DNA of 64,000 bases from NCBI GenBank assembly GCA_017643165.1, contig JAEPNY010000001.1, forward strand, positions 372,001-436,000, read 5' to 3'. The translations under genes were made by a program, and so were the position numbers. A model generated the notes under the pieces. The model did no database searches. It was given only the letters and a program-made list of their open reading frames with translations, and was not told where the DNA came from. Below, piece by piece: positions 1 through 7,892 of the stretch (the first letter of the stretch is position 1; each line of letters starts with the position of its first letter). The stretch is from Psychroserpens sp. Its GTDB lineage: Bacteria; Bacteroidota; Bacteroidia; Flavobacteriales; Flavobacteriaceae.

Positions 1-1999
1 AATCTATGGTGAAACTACCACATGGCTGATCGGTGTTTGAATCATCTACTAATTGGATTTCAGGAACCGTACATGGTGAGATTAATGTATTGTCATTTGG
101 TGAACCACCAGTGATTACTTCTTGCCAGTTTGAACTTGTATCTGAATTATCTAAAGTCGCGTCAATTACGTGTAATGAAGAGCCATTTCCATCTGCTCCA
201 TCTGCGTCATCATAATTTGCAAGATCGGCCGTAACACCAAAAGGCGCTACGATTTCAATGTCCACTCCAGCTGCACTTGGACTATTAGGCAAAACATTTG
301 TTGCATTACCTGAATTGTAAGTAGGCGTGAATGGACAATCAAATGCACCAGTACCATTACCTAGTATTACTGTGATACATGAATTTGCTGGAATTGTTGT
401 AGCAGCAGGGAAGGTGTATTGAGTAGTTCCATTAACATCTATCGTGTAATTACTAATGTCTTCAGGCGTACCATTGAGATTACATATTTCAATCCATTCT
501 TGATCAGTGCCTGGTGTAGGCGTGTTATACATTATTTCAGTAATGACTACATCGGCAACAGGTGGATTATTAATAATTAATATTCCCGAATTGTTTGTGA
601 CAGGATCCCAAAAGTTTCCGACGTTATCTGCTTGTATTCCACCATAGCTAAACTCGCTACCGTTGAGTCGAAATCTACTTGCATAATAATAAGTTCCTGC
701 TGGTAACGAAGATCCAATCTCCGCCACATATTGATCATTATTAATCCAATCCGAATCGTATGTAGCTGCTACCCAAGTCCAACCTGGATCAATGCTTGGA
801 TTGTTATCTACTGTATTATAACCTATCCATGCTTCTAGTCCTGGTCCTTGTCCAACGGCATCGGTAACTCCCGGTTCATAGGCTTGTGCATAAACAAAGT
901 GATTGTCTCCGAGTGTAATTGTGGCTGTTTTAGGAAAATCTACATTACAAAAGTTTACTTGATCTGCTTCAACAATAAGCTCAACAGAATCATTATTCCA
1001 GAATCCGCCAGTTCCACCATAAACAAAATTACAACCATTTAGGCGCCATCTACTCGCATAGTAATACGTTCCGACTGCTAAACCTGATCCAATTTCAGCT
1101 TGAAATTCATCATTCGCGCCAACGTCCACATTATACGTTGCTGGCACCCAAGTCCATCCTGAACTAACACTAGGATCATTATCTGTAGAACTGTAACCAA
1201 TCCATACTTCTATACCTGCTCCTGGAGCAACTGCACTTGCATTTGTAACTCCAGGCTCGACGCCTTGAGAAAATACGGTAAAGTTGTCTCCAACAGTTAT
1301 AGTCTGAGGCGATGCTGTTGGGAATTGTATATTCGCAAAATCTACCGCGTCTGTACAAGAAATTGTTCCTAAAATTTCCGCATCATCAGCAATCCAATAT
1401 TCATTTGCTGAATTGTTATTCATGCGTAAACGTACTCTCAAATTAGCTGAATTAGGTAGACCATCTACAACAATTGTACTGTATCCATCGGTAGTTCTAT
1501 TGCCACCTCCTGCAGGCACGAATAATGTTGCATTATTATCTCCATCATAAGTTGTTGTGGCTAACCCTGTACCTGTATCAAAAGACCATCTCGCATTACT
1601 ATTACCTCTAACTTCTAATTCTTGAGACCATGTACTACCGCCATCGGTACTCACTTCAACAAATACTTCATCCGCGCCGTCTGCGCCATTGCCTGAAGTT
1701 CCTGAAAACGAAGCAAGTCTACATGTGAAATAAACATTAGTATAAGCAGATGCATTAACACTGGAAAATTCAACAACTGCGGTGCCATTGCTAACCTCAA
1801 TTGCCTGTGTGCCACTAACAAAATTATTGTCACCAGCTGGGACAGGTCCGGTTCCAGTCGCAATCGAACCACCAGTATATGTCATTGTTGGAGTAGCCGG
1901 AACAGTCTCGAAATCTTGAATTCCAATAGTAGTTTGAGAATTTCCAATAAAAATAAAGCACAAGAATGCGAAGAAGATGAGGGCGTAGTTCTTTTTCAT
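1..1999 (-). CDS. Large secreted protein with tandem repeats and lamin-tail domain (partial, C-terminus off the window)
   Basis: Reading the minus strand from the ATG at 1999 gives an uninterrupted frame of 666 codons to the window edge, so the C-terminus is missing. It opens with a signal peptide (MKKNYALIFFAFLCFIFIG, then NSQ). Residues about 20-215 form a beta-rich Gly/Thr/Ser region. Two homologous repeats of about 115-130 residues follow, near residues 218-345 and 346-475, sharing EPGVT, WIGY, GWTWV, EIGS and GTYYYASR-RLNG segments. Residues about 480-625 look like a lamin-tail domain (VITEIMYNTP, DQEWIEICN). The architecture suggests an exported surface or extracellular protein, probably T9SS cargo, but the sorting tail would lie outside the window. 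The specific function is unknown. Short open frames on the plus strand here are shadows. Confidence 0.85.
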   Translation of the reverse strand, partial: MKKNYALIFFAFLCFIFIGNSQTTIGIQDFETVPATPTMTYTGGSIATGTGPVPAGDNNFVSGTQAIEVSNGTAVVEFSSVNASAYTNVYFTCRLASFSGTSGNGADGADEVFVEVSTDGGSTWSQELEVRGNSNARWSFDTGTGLATTTYDGDNNATLFVPAGGGNRTTDGYSTIVVDGLPNSANLRVRLRMNNNSANEYWIADDAEILGTISCTDAVDFANIQFPTASPQTITVGDNFTVFSQGVEPGVTNASAVAPGAGIEVWIGYSSTDNDPSVSSGWTWVPATYNVDVGANDEFQAEIGSGLAVGTYYYASRWRLNGCNFVYGGTGGFWNNDSVELIVEADQVNFCNVDFPKTATITLGDNHFVYAQAYEPGVTDAVGQGPGLEAWIGYNTVDNNPSIDPGWTWVAATYDSDWINNDQYVAEIGSSLPAGTYYYASRFRLNGSEFSYGGIQADNVGNFWDPVTNNSGILIINNPPVADVVITEIMYNTPTPGTDQEWIEICNLNGTPEDISNYTIDVNGTTQYTFPAATTIPANSCITVILGNGTGAFDCPFTPTYNSGNATNVLPNSPSAAGVDIEIVAPFGVTADLANYDDADGADGNGSSLHVIDATLDNSDTSSNWQEVITGGSPNDNTLISPCTVPEIQLVDDSNTDQPCGSFTID

Positions 2000-2111
2000 A
2001 GGATGAATTAATTTACATTTGCATTGATGTAAGCGAGTAAATTTAGCAAAAATACTTATTAATGAGTTTGTTATATCGTTCAAATTGTTGTCAAATCGTT
2101 ATTTTGTAAGA

Positions 2112-2585
2112 ATGTATCCACGAAAAACCTATACTTTCGATGAAGCGAAAAGACGCCTAGAGCGGTATTGTGCATATCAGGAGCGTTGCCATCAAGAAGT
2201 ACGTCGAAAATTGATAGAAATGCGTATGATTCCGGAAGCACAAGATAAAATCATTGTACACTTGTTAGAGCATAACTATTTGAATGAGGAGCGGTTTGTT
2301 GAGGCCTTTATTCGAGGAAAATTTAGAATTAAGAAATGGGGAAAGCAGCGCCTACAAATGGAATTAAAACGTAAAGATATTCATCCAACTTTAATTCGTA
2401 AAGCATTAAATAGGTTAAACACAGATGAGTATTGGGAAACATTTGATCAATTGGCCGTACAGAAACTAGAATCTATAAAAGAATCTAACCTTCAAAAGAA
2501 ACGGAAAAAGCTTGCCGATTTCCTACTATATCGTGGCTGGGAATCTCCTATGGTCTATGATAAGGTTAGAGAACTTATTCCTTAG
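2112..2585 (+). CDS. recX: RecX family regulatory protein
   Basis: A 157-residue protein resembling RecX, which in other bacteria binds RecA filaments in the cytoplasm and limits recombination and SOS activity. It has the family's helical repeats: an N-terminal segment with YTFDEAKRRLERYCAYQERC, a central EERFVEAFIRGKFRIKKWGKQRL segment in which the R-W-G-x-x-R/K-h motif is easy to see, and a C-terminal YRGW element. Length fits the family. The frame extends upstream to a TTG at 2085, but the ATG at 2112 (MYPRKTYTF) is preferred because it is a standard codon. It stands alone, converging on the cupin-like gene 15 bases away. Regulation is not visible. Confidence 0.9.
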   Translation: MYPRKTYTFDEAKRRLERYCAYQERCHQEVRRKLIEMRMIPEAQDKIIVHLLEHNYLNEERFVEAFIRGKFRIKKWGKQRLQMELKRKDIHPTLIRKALNRLNTDEYWETFDQLAVQKLESIKESNLQKKRKKLADFLLYRGWESPMVYDKVRELIP

Positions 2586-2600
2586 AAACCGATTGTTTTG

Positions 2601-3470
2601 TTAAGATGAACTCCCATGAGTTCTGATGATGGCCTGTTCATTTTTCCAGTCAATCCATTTTTGACCTTTCATGCGACGCATAGCATTATCAAAATGCCTC
2701 ATAATAAGTATGTTGTATAACGCTTTTCCTAATCGCATAGGATGTCTGGCAATCGCACGTAAACTCATCGAAAATCCCGGTGTTAAATATTTCATGTAAT
2801 GCCAGTAACCTTCAGGCATATATAAAATATCACCATGCTCTAATTTACATTCCCAACCTTTAGCGTTTTTGAGCGCAGGCCATTTGTCTAGGTCTGGATT
2901 CGAAAAGTCAATGTCTTCTCGAGTAATCAATGAATGCGGAATTTTATAAAGATGATCATTCTGCTTCTGGTCGAAGAGAATACATTGCTTTTTACCTTCA
3001 AAATGAAAGTGAAAAATATTCGCTAGATCAATGTCATAATGCATAAAAGTGTGCGAGTCTCGTCCTCCGAAGAACAACATCGGTAGCCCCTTCATTAGCT
3101 TTAATCCAAAATCGGGATAGCTAAAGTCATTTTGTAGTTCAGGTATTTCTTTTAGAATATTCCATAAGAAAATGCGGTATTTTGTAGGTTCTCTTTTTAG
3201 AAGATCAACATATTCGCTCATTTTCATGGTAGCATGTGGCTCGTTAAAACCGTCTTTATAATCCACCGGTCGATCATCATAAAGCGGAACAGTTTTATCA
3301 CCTGCGATACCCTTCATATAATCTAAGCTCCATTTCGAGTATGCAGGCCAATCCTCGATAAAACCTTCAATAACAACAGGTTTCTGAGGTTTAAAATAGT
3401 CTTTAATAAAGGCCTCTTTAGTAATTTTTGATACTCGTGGTATTTCTTGTAGGTTCAATGCTGACATCAA
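2601..3470 (-). CDS. Cupin-like (JmjC-related) iron/2-oxoglutarate oxygenase domain protein
   Basis: 289 residues with a cupin_8/JmjC-type fold. The candidate iron-binding facial triad is complete: H144 and D146 in MHYDIDLANIF, and H224 in PEGYWHYM. The preceding GDILYMP strand and the N-terminal KPVVIEGFIEDWPAYSKW motif are typical of this family. Relatives hydroxylate protein side chains or RNA, but the substrate here cannot be read from sequence. There is no signal peptide, so it should be cytoplasmic. ATGs at 3470 and 3467 are equivalent choices. It is the last gene of a minus-strand run with the DUF3784 gene and the alpha/beta hydrolase, separated from the former by about 70 bases, so cotranscription is possible but not shown. 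Confidence 0.85.
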   Translation of the reverse strand: MMSALNLQEIPRVSKITKEAFIKDYFKPQKPVVIEGFIEDWPAYSKWSLDYMKGIAGDKTVPLYDDRPVDYKDGFNEPHATMKMSEYVDLLKREPTKYRIFLWNILKEIPELQNDFSYPDFGLKLMKGLPMLFFGGRDSHTFMHYDIDLANIFHFHFEGKKQCILFDQKQNDHLYKIPHSLITREDIDFSNPDLDKWPALKNAKGWECKLEHGDILYMPEGYWHYMKYLTPGFSMSLRAIARHPMRLGKALYNILIMRHFDNAMRRMKGQKWIDWKNEQAIIRTHGSSS

Positions 3471-3541
3471 AAAAAATTGAAGTTAAAGTTAAGAAAACGT
3501 TATGAAACCTGAATCATTGTTTTTCGAGTTTTTTTGGGACA

Positions 3542-3856
3542 TCATTTCTTGCCTTTTTTAAACTTTTTTGAATTGCTCATGATAAGAATATATGGTAGTC
3601 CTATAGCGATAGCAACAAAAAGACCATATACTTGAATTTTTGGATTATCGAGATATTGACTAACACCGAACCCAATGAGTAACATCAATGCCATAAAGAA
3701 CATGCCATTTCTAAAGATAGTTGCAATGCCATCGATATCATATTTCTTTTGTTCTTCTGGGGGTAAGGTATTATATCCAGCAATCAAATAATACATTTTA
3801 CCATATTTGATCATAATCCCTAAGGCTATGAAAATTAAAGCAACAACGACGTTCAT
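3542..3856 (-). CDS. DUF3784 family small membrane protein
   Basis: 104 residues with about three hydrophobic segments: one at the N-terminus (VVVALIFIALGIMI), one near residues 50-66 (MFFMALMLLIGFGV) and one near 75-93 (YGLFVAIAIGLPYILIM). Between the first two lies AGYNTLPPEEQKKYD, the signature of DUF3784 proteins. The tail is strongly basic (KKFKKGKK). It is an inner-membrane protein whose function is unknown in the literature I know. The start is 12 bases from the stop of the upstream hydrolase gene, so the two are probably one operon. Confidence 0.8.
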   Translation of the reverse strand: MNVVVALIFIALGIMIKYGKMYYLIAGYNTLPPEEQKKYDIDGIATIFRNGMFFMALMLLIGFGVSQYLDNPKIQVYGLFVAIAIGLPYILIMSNSKKFKKGKK

Positions 3857-3868
3857 TCTAATATACTT

Positions 3869-4837
3869 TTAGTTGATGTTCATGAACGATTCGAATAGTT
3901 CATAAAACTTTTTAGGTTCCTCGAGATAAGGATTATGTGCACTTTGTTCAAACATCGCAAATTGTGCTTGCGGCATGAAATGTTTGTATTGAACAGCAAA
4001 TTCAGGTGTCGATACGCCATCATAACGTCCAGCTATAACTAATGTTTTGGCGCTTACATTTTTAAGTTTCTGGCGATAATCTTGATTGATCATACTTCCT
4101 GAAACATCAAAATCACCGTCAGGACCTATAATAGTTGTGTATACATCACCAGCCCAGCCTCTGTAAGAGGTTTTAGGCACTTTAGACCTTAGTTTGGTAT
4201 TGTGATAGTAAATGTATTTGGTAGGGAAATTTCCGTACACAGTTTTTAACGGTTCTTGGCTTGAGAGATAACCGAGATTTCGCAAGGAATCAACTACTCT
4301 CCATTTTTCTGGAAAATGTGTTTTTGCATAGTGATTATAACTATCGCAATTAGCCTGCCACATGGCACCCGAGTGAAAACCATTAATAAGCACCAATTTA
4401 TTGACATTGTCTTTATATTTTATAGCATAAGCTTGGGCTGGAACAGTGCCATAGGAATGACCAACTAAAGATATTTGACCGAAGTTCAGAATCTTTCTTA
4501 GTTTTTCAATCATTTCAACATCATATTCAACACTATATTCACTAACATCTTTGGCATTATCGCTTTTACCTCGACCTAACCAATCAAAAAATACAACGGT
4601 GTTCGTTTTGTAATAATGACCAAAGGCACCTTGCATATAGTCATGCGAGTTTCCTGGTCCGCCAGGTAGAAAAAATATTGGATCGCCTTCCCCTAAAACT
4701 TCCACGTTGATTTTATAACCATCAATCGTATAGAATTTTGATTCAAATTTTTCAAAAATATTAGGATCTGTTTGTGCCTGGACCGATATACTTAGGCTTA
4801 CCAGGAGGATAAATAAGGCTTTAATATTGGAACTCAT
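3869..4837 (-). CDS. Exported alpha/beta hydrolase, proline-iminopeptidase-like
   Basis: 322 residues beginning with a signal peptide (MSSNIKALFILLVSLSISVQAQ), so it is probably periplasmic. The alpha/beta hydrolase core has the oxyanion region LPGGPGNSHDYM, nucleophile S128 in GHSYG, acid D273 in AGRYDGV and H301 in SAHNPY. The GGPG motif points toward the proline iminopeptidase/tricorn-interacting-factor branch, although substrate cannot be assigned. The frame is open to an ATG at 4876, but that start would add 13 residues before the signal peptide and lies upstream of the likely -7 box (TATCTTTA on the minus strand, 4852-4859), so ATG 4837 is chosen. It probably heads the operon with DUF3784. 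Confidence 0.87.
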   Translation of the reverse strand: MSSNIKALFILLVSLSISVQAQTDPNIFEKFESKFYTIDGYKINVEVLGEGDPIFFLPGGPGNSHDYMQGAFGHYYKTNTVVFFDWLGRGKSDNAKDVSEYSVEYDVEMIEKLRKILNFGQISLVGHSYGTVPAQAYAIKYKDNVNKLVLINGFHSGAMWQANCDSYNHYAKTHFPEKWRVVDSLRNLGYLSSQEPLKTVYGNFPTKYIYYHNTKLRSKVPKTSYRGWAGDVYTTIIGPDGDFDVSGSMINQDYRQKLKNVSAKTLVIAGRYDGVSTPEFAVQYKHFMPQAQFAMFEQSAHNPYLEEPKKFYELFESFMNIN

Positions 4838-4851
4838 AATTGTCTTTTTGC

Positions 4852-4859
4852 TAAAGATA
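4852..4859 (-). promoter_or_regulatory. Probable -7 promoter element of the alpha/beta hydrolase gene
   Basis: Minus-strand TATCTTTA matches seven of eight positions of the Bacteroidota -7 consensus TAnnTTTG. It sits 14 bases before the ATG at 4837 and just after the terminator of the receptor gene, which is where a fresh promoter would be expected. No clear -33 TTG box was seen. Confidence 0.4.
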
Positions 4860-4878
4860 ATTAGAAAATGAAACAAAA

Positions 4879-4906
4879 AAAAGACCCACTAATCAGTGAG
4901 TCTTTT
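4879..4906 (-). terminator. Rho-independent terminator after the BtuB-like receptor gene
   Basis: Arms of 12 bases (4879-4890 and 4895-4906) pair with one mismatch around a 4-base loop. On the minus strand the hairpin is followed by a run of T (plus-strand A-run 4875-4882). It lies 22 bases past the receptor stop codon and separates that transcript from the hydrolase gene. Confidence 0.8.
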
Positions 4907-4928
4907 ATGAATTGAATAATCTCTTTTC

Positions 4929-6749
4929 TTAATTGAAATTATAGCGCAATCCAAATAATACATTACTTGGAGGCATTGGAACAAATCCAGCTTCAATGTA
5001 ATCAGCATTAAATATGTTGCTAGCCGTAACGTTAAATTCAAACGTCTTAACACGCACTACAATAGAAGCATCCCAAACATTATAAGTTTGGCCTGTTGTA
5101 CGCTCAGCATATTTATAAACGATATTTTGACGAACGTTTTTAAATAACTGCGTACTGAAGCGCGTAATGTATTGGTGTCTCAATGTATTCAATGAATATC
5201 TAGAGAGATCTTCGTTTTGATCTAAAATGTCATCTTCCAAGAAAGCATATCCAAAGCCTAGTGTTTGGTTATATCCTTTGATCTTAAAATTATACGAAGC
5301 GTCAAATTCTAGTCCTTTAGTATTTACTTCTCGTATATTGGTTGCAGTAAATACGCTTTCGACCGTATCAGGTCTAATGTAATCGATCAAGTTATCAGCA
5401 TCACGATTGAATACGGCAACCGAAGCTGAAAACCTTGGTGAAAAATACTTGATCCCTACTTCTTGAGCAAAGGCTTCTTCTGGTTGTAAATCTGGATTTC
5501 CGGAAGTGGCAGGATCACTATAGAAAAGATCGGTATACGTCGGAATACGATAGGTGTATCCAACATTACCATAAGCCCTTAAATTTTTCGTGATCTCATA
5601 CCCAATATCAATCCCAGGGAAGGCATTAAAATCGAAGTCAGAGAAATACGTAACGGCAACACCTGGAGTTACATCTAATTTACCATCGGCTAGTTCAAAT
5701 TTATGTTCCAAGAATGCGGTTGCCATAAAGCGATTGCGGTTTCCAAGATTATTACTTCTTATGTAGATTTTTGATAAATCAACTCCGAATCCAGTTACAC
5801 CAGCCTTAGACGTGTATGATGCATTCGCTTCAGCTCCAATCTTATCGGTGATATGGAAATTTCTAAAGAAATTAGGCTCGTTACGGCGTAATAAGAACAT
5901 GTCTTGATTACGTTTCCAGTAGACTCTTGGTTGAATCTTTAATTTAGCCGAATTAAATTTTGTAGTAAAGGCTAATAAGCTATTCTGAGTTTCTTCGTAC
6001 TCGTTGAAGGTAGGATTTGTTGTGTAAAAATTTTGCGCTCCAAACTTACGTTCGAAAAATGTCGCTATCATTTCGATAGGTTGCTTAGTCTTATTAAATG
6101 TACTCTTTAAGAATAAGTTGGTATTATCATAATCGGAGTTTAAGCGATACCCTTCAGAAGTCACTTTTCCAGCATGCACAATATGAGATGAGTTTTCAAG
6201 TTCACCACCAACAGTGACTGAAGCATTGAATTGTCCAAATGATCCTGTTTCGATATTTGTTGAAACGGTGTCTTTAAGGTTGTTTTTTGTGACTATATTG
6301 ATGGCACCCGTAAATGCGTTTTGACCAAAAATACGAGCTGCAGGGCCTTTAATGATCTCAATTCGTTCGATAACTTCAATAGGTAAAGCAGCATTCATAG
6401 TATGATGCCCTGTTTGAGCGTCATCCATTTTAATACCATCAATAAGTAGAAGTGTTTGATCGAAGCCGCCACCTCTAATATAAAGGTCAGCTTGGCTTCC
6501 TCCTGTGCCTCTTCGACGAATGTCTACTCCAGCAAATTGTTGCAGAAGATCCGCAACATTTACGGCAGCACTGTTTTTAATGTCTTCCGAAGTGACTACA
6601 GTAATAGTTCTTGAGTTTTCTCTAAACGGAATATCGATACGTGTCGAGGTAATCGTTACGGAATCTAATTGTTGTGATGGAGTTTCTTGTGCGTACATCA
6701 AAGTAGACATAAGAATTCCAGCTAGGGTTATTAGTTTAATTCTTGTCAT
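4929..6749 (-). CDS. TonB-dependent outer-membrane receptor, BtuB-like
   Basis: 606 residues. A signal peptide (MTRIKLITLAGILMSTLMYA) is followed by a TonB-box region (LDSVTITSTR), a plug domain (about residues 40-155; ADLLQQFAGVDIRRRG, ADLYIRGGGFDQTLLLIDGI and IEIIKGPAARIFGQNAFTGAINIVTK) and a beta barrel ending in LFGLRYNFN, with the expected terminal aromatic strand. The size, about 600 residues with no carboxypeptidase-like N-terminal domain, and the plug resemble BtuB/Cir-type transporters, so cobalamin or a metal chelate is a reasonable guess. No cobalamin riboswitch fits in the 62 bases upstream. It is followed by a terminator and preceded at 34 bases by a perfect palindrome. Confidence 0.88.
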   Translation of the reverse strand: MTRIKLITLAGILMSTLMYAQETPSQQLDSVTITSTRIDIPFRENSRTITVVTSEDIKNSAAVNVADLLQQFAGVDIRRRGTGGSQADLYIRGGGFDQTLLLIDGIKMDDAQTGHHTMNAALPIEVIERIEIIKGPAARIFGQNAFTGAINIVTKNNLKDTVSTNIETGSFGQFNASVTVGGELENSSHIVHAGKVTSEGYRLNSDYDNTNLFLKSTFNKTKQPIEMIATFFERKFGAQNFYTTNPTFNEYEETQNSLLAFTTKFNSAKLKIQPRVYWKRNQDMFLLRRNEPNFFRNFHITDKIGAEANASYTSKAGVTGFGVDLSKIYIRSNNLGNRNRFMATAFLEHKFELADGKLDVTPGVAVTYFSDFDFNAFPGIDIGYEITKNLRAYGNVGYTYRIPTYTDLFYSDPATSGNPDLQPEEAFAQEVGIKYFSPRFSASVAVFNRDADNLIDYIRPDTVESVFTATNIREVNTKGLEFDASYNFKIKGYNQTLGFGYAFLEDDILDQNEDLSRYSLNTLRHQYITRFSTQLFKNVRQNIVYKYAERTTGQTYNVWDASIVVRVKTFEFNVTASNIFNADYIEAGFVPMPPSNVLFGLRYNFN

Positions 6750-6783
6750 TATTAGTTAGTTTTTGAGGCAGCGAAGATAGTAA

Positions 6784-6800
6784 ATGCTTTTAAAAAGCAT
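6784..6800. repeat. Perfect palindrome upstream of the BtuB-like receptor
   Basis: Eight-base arms ATGCTTTT and AAAAGCAT (6784-6791, 6793-6800) flank a single A. It lies between the DUF2007 gene stop (6812) and the receptor ATG (6749). No T-run follows on the minus strand, so it is as likely an operator as a weak terminator. Confidence 0.5.
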
Positions 6801-6811
6801 CACTTTTTTAA

Positions 6812-7237
6812 CTATGATAATTTCTCCGTCAAACTGAACTGTGTTTGACAGTTATCACACTGATATTTATATCTGGTGCTAAATGGCAGCGTACCAAAAA
6901 CAAAGCCTACTAAGAAGGCAAAAAATGATTTCAAATCGGTAATTGTTGAATACATCTGAATCTCAGTACTATTACAATTTGGACAATGAATCGCATTGCC
7001 ATCGTCATCGAGTGAGTATTGATTAATGGAGTTTAATATGTGCTTCGCTTTGATAACATCTTCAGATAATACTTTGAGTTTTACACCTCCAATGGCGTTA
7101 CTAACTAAGGGATCGGTATCGATCGTTACATTGTCTTGTAGAAATACTTTGATACCATCAGCCTCTAGTCTACCTTTCATGATTTGAGCTTCTGAAGTAT
7201 ATTGGTATCTGGCTATGGTTTTAAAGGTTGAACTCAT
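6812..7237 (-). CDS. DUF2007 domain protein with zinc-ribbon C-terminus
   Basis: 141 residues. The N-terminal half (about 8-70; ARYQYTSEAQIMKGRLEADGI, then VGGVKLKV-type strand) is a DUF2007 or putative signal-transducing-protein domain of ferredoxin-like fold. The C-terminal half holds two CxxC pairs (CPNC near residue 85 and CDNC near 129) around a hydrophobic stretch (FFAFLVGFVFGTLPF), which looks like a split zinc ribbon with a membrane-facing loop. The start lies 3 bases from the stop of the upstream membrane-protein gene, so they form an operon. Function unknown. Confidence 0.8.
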   Translation of the reverse strand: MSSTFKTIARYQYTSEAQIMKGRLEADGIKVFLQDNVTIDTDPLVSNAIGGVKLKVLSEDVIKAKHILNSINQYSLDDDGNAIHCPNCNSTEIQMYSTITDLKSFFAFLVGFVFGTLPFSTRYKYQCDNCQTQFSLTEKLS

Positions 7238-7240
7238 GTA

Positions 7241-7771
7241 TTAATCTGTGTAAACAATTTCACCTTTATCTCTAAGAATGTCTTTATCCACCCATTGGAA
7301 GTTTCCTTTTTCCGTGGCGTCTAGGATGTCTATAATTAAGGCATCCGCAATATGCGAAGCGACGTCAAACGCATCGTTTAAATTATTAGTATGATAAATT
7401 GTAAAATGTTTATTTTGATTATAGAATAGGTTAAGCATTATAATGTCTTTACTATTTGTCGTTTCTGCAGATAATGCTCTTACAGATACGTCTTCTTTGG
7501 TTAAGAATATCGAAACATATAATGGCTCAATGAGTGTTTTCCATTGACCGACTTTTAATCCTAAAAATGAGTGTGTCTTTCGGTATTTTTTTGATTGTAG
7601 ATCTATTTCAGATCCATCAGTTCTCATCAGAACAAATGATAACATTAATAACCAAAGCCCTGTGAAAATCGTGCCTTCAATAAAGAAGTAAATACTCATA
7701 AAAATGAAAGCAAAGCCTATGATAACTTTCCAAACAGGGAGCTTTCTGTTGTATTGAATTAGTGTATCCAT
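7241..7771 (-). CDS. Hypothetical membrane protein with PH-like cytoplasmic region
   Basis: 176 residues from the ATG at 7771 (MDTLIQYNRKLP). Two adjacent hydrophobic segments (WKVIIGFAFIFMSIYFFI and GTIFTGLWLLMLSFVLM) form a hairpin in the membrane, followed by a soluble domain of about 120 residues rich in beta strands. I do not recognise a named family. The frame is open to 7852, but a perfect -7 box (TATATTTG, minus strand, 7776-7783) sits 4 bases before the 7771 ATG, which fits that start and makes the longer version unlikely. It is cotranscribed with the DUF2007 gene (3-base gap). Confidence 0.7.
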   Translation of the reverse strand: MDTLIQYNRKLPVWKVIIGFAFIFMSIYFFIEGTIFTGLWLLMLSFVLMRTDGSEIDLQSKKYRKTHSFLGLKVGQWKTLIEPLYVSIFLTKEDVSVRALSAETTNSKDIIMLNLFYNQNKHFTIYHTNNLNDAFDVASHIADALIIDILDATEKGNFQWVDKDILRDKGEIVYTD

Positions 7772-7775
7772 GGAA

Positions 7776-7783
7776 CAAATATA
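7776..7783 (-). promoter_or_regulatory. -7 promoter box giving a leaderless or nearly leaderless transcript
   Basis: Minus-strand TATATTTG matches TAnnTTTG exactly and ends 4 bases before the ATG at 7771. Transcription from it would begin at or next to the start codon. Confidence 0.55.
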
Positions 7784-7834
7784 ACTAATGAAATCTGGTA
7801 TAGTTTTAAAGAAACCCAAAATTTTTTTAGCATT

Positions 7835-7859
7835 AAAATTATTGTTAAACAATAATTTT
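7835..7859. promoter_or_regulatory. Palindromic operator O1 upstream of the DUF2975 operon
   Basis: Perfect inverted repeat: 12-base arms (7835-7846 and 7848-7859) around a single A, core ATTATTGTTAAACAATAAT. It overlaps a TTG (7842-7844) that sits 17 bases before the -7 box and could serve as the -33 element. A near-copy lies 31 bases downstream. Confidence 0.7.
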
Positions 7860-7861
7860 TA

Positions 7862-7869
7862 TATATTTG
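7862..7869 (+). promoter_or_regulatory. -7 promoter box of the DUF2975-repressor operon
   Basis: TATATTTG matches TAnnTTTG exactly. It lies between the two palindromes and 23 bases before the ATG at 7893, so repressor bound at either operator would be expected to block RNA polymerase. Confidence 0.6.
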
Positions 7870-7886
7870 TTATCGTTAAACAATAA
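7870..7886. promoter_or_regulatory. Palindromic operator O2 upstream of the DUF2975 operon
   Basis: Inverted repeat TTATCGTT-A-AACAATAA, with 8-base arms and one G-T mismatch. It repeats the O1 core (ATtGTTAAACAATAATTT), with centres 31 bases apart, about three helical turns, so two bound dimers would lie on the same DNA face. Confidence 0.65.
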
Positions 7887-7892
7887 TTTAAT

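Noticed and set aside
33-1042. Two plus-strand frames of 60-64 residues in the first kilobase
   Set aside because: They lie antisense inside the long, signal-peptide-bearing frame that reads from 1999 to the edge, and show no protein-like composition or known motif.
1651-1872. A 73-residue minus-strand frame
   Set aside because: It is out of frame within the same secreted-protein gene, whose frame is continuous through this region.
4838-4876. Longer start (ATG 4876) for the alpha/beta hydrolase
   Set aside because: It would put 13 residues before a good signal peptide, and lies upstream of the likely -7 box next to a terminator.
6505-6759. An 84-residue plus-strand frame opposite the BtuB-like receptor
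   Set aside because: Antisense to the conserved plug domain, with no recognisable features.
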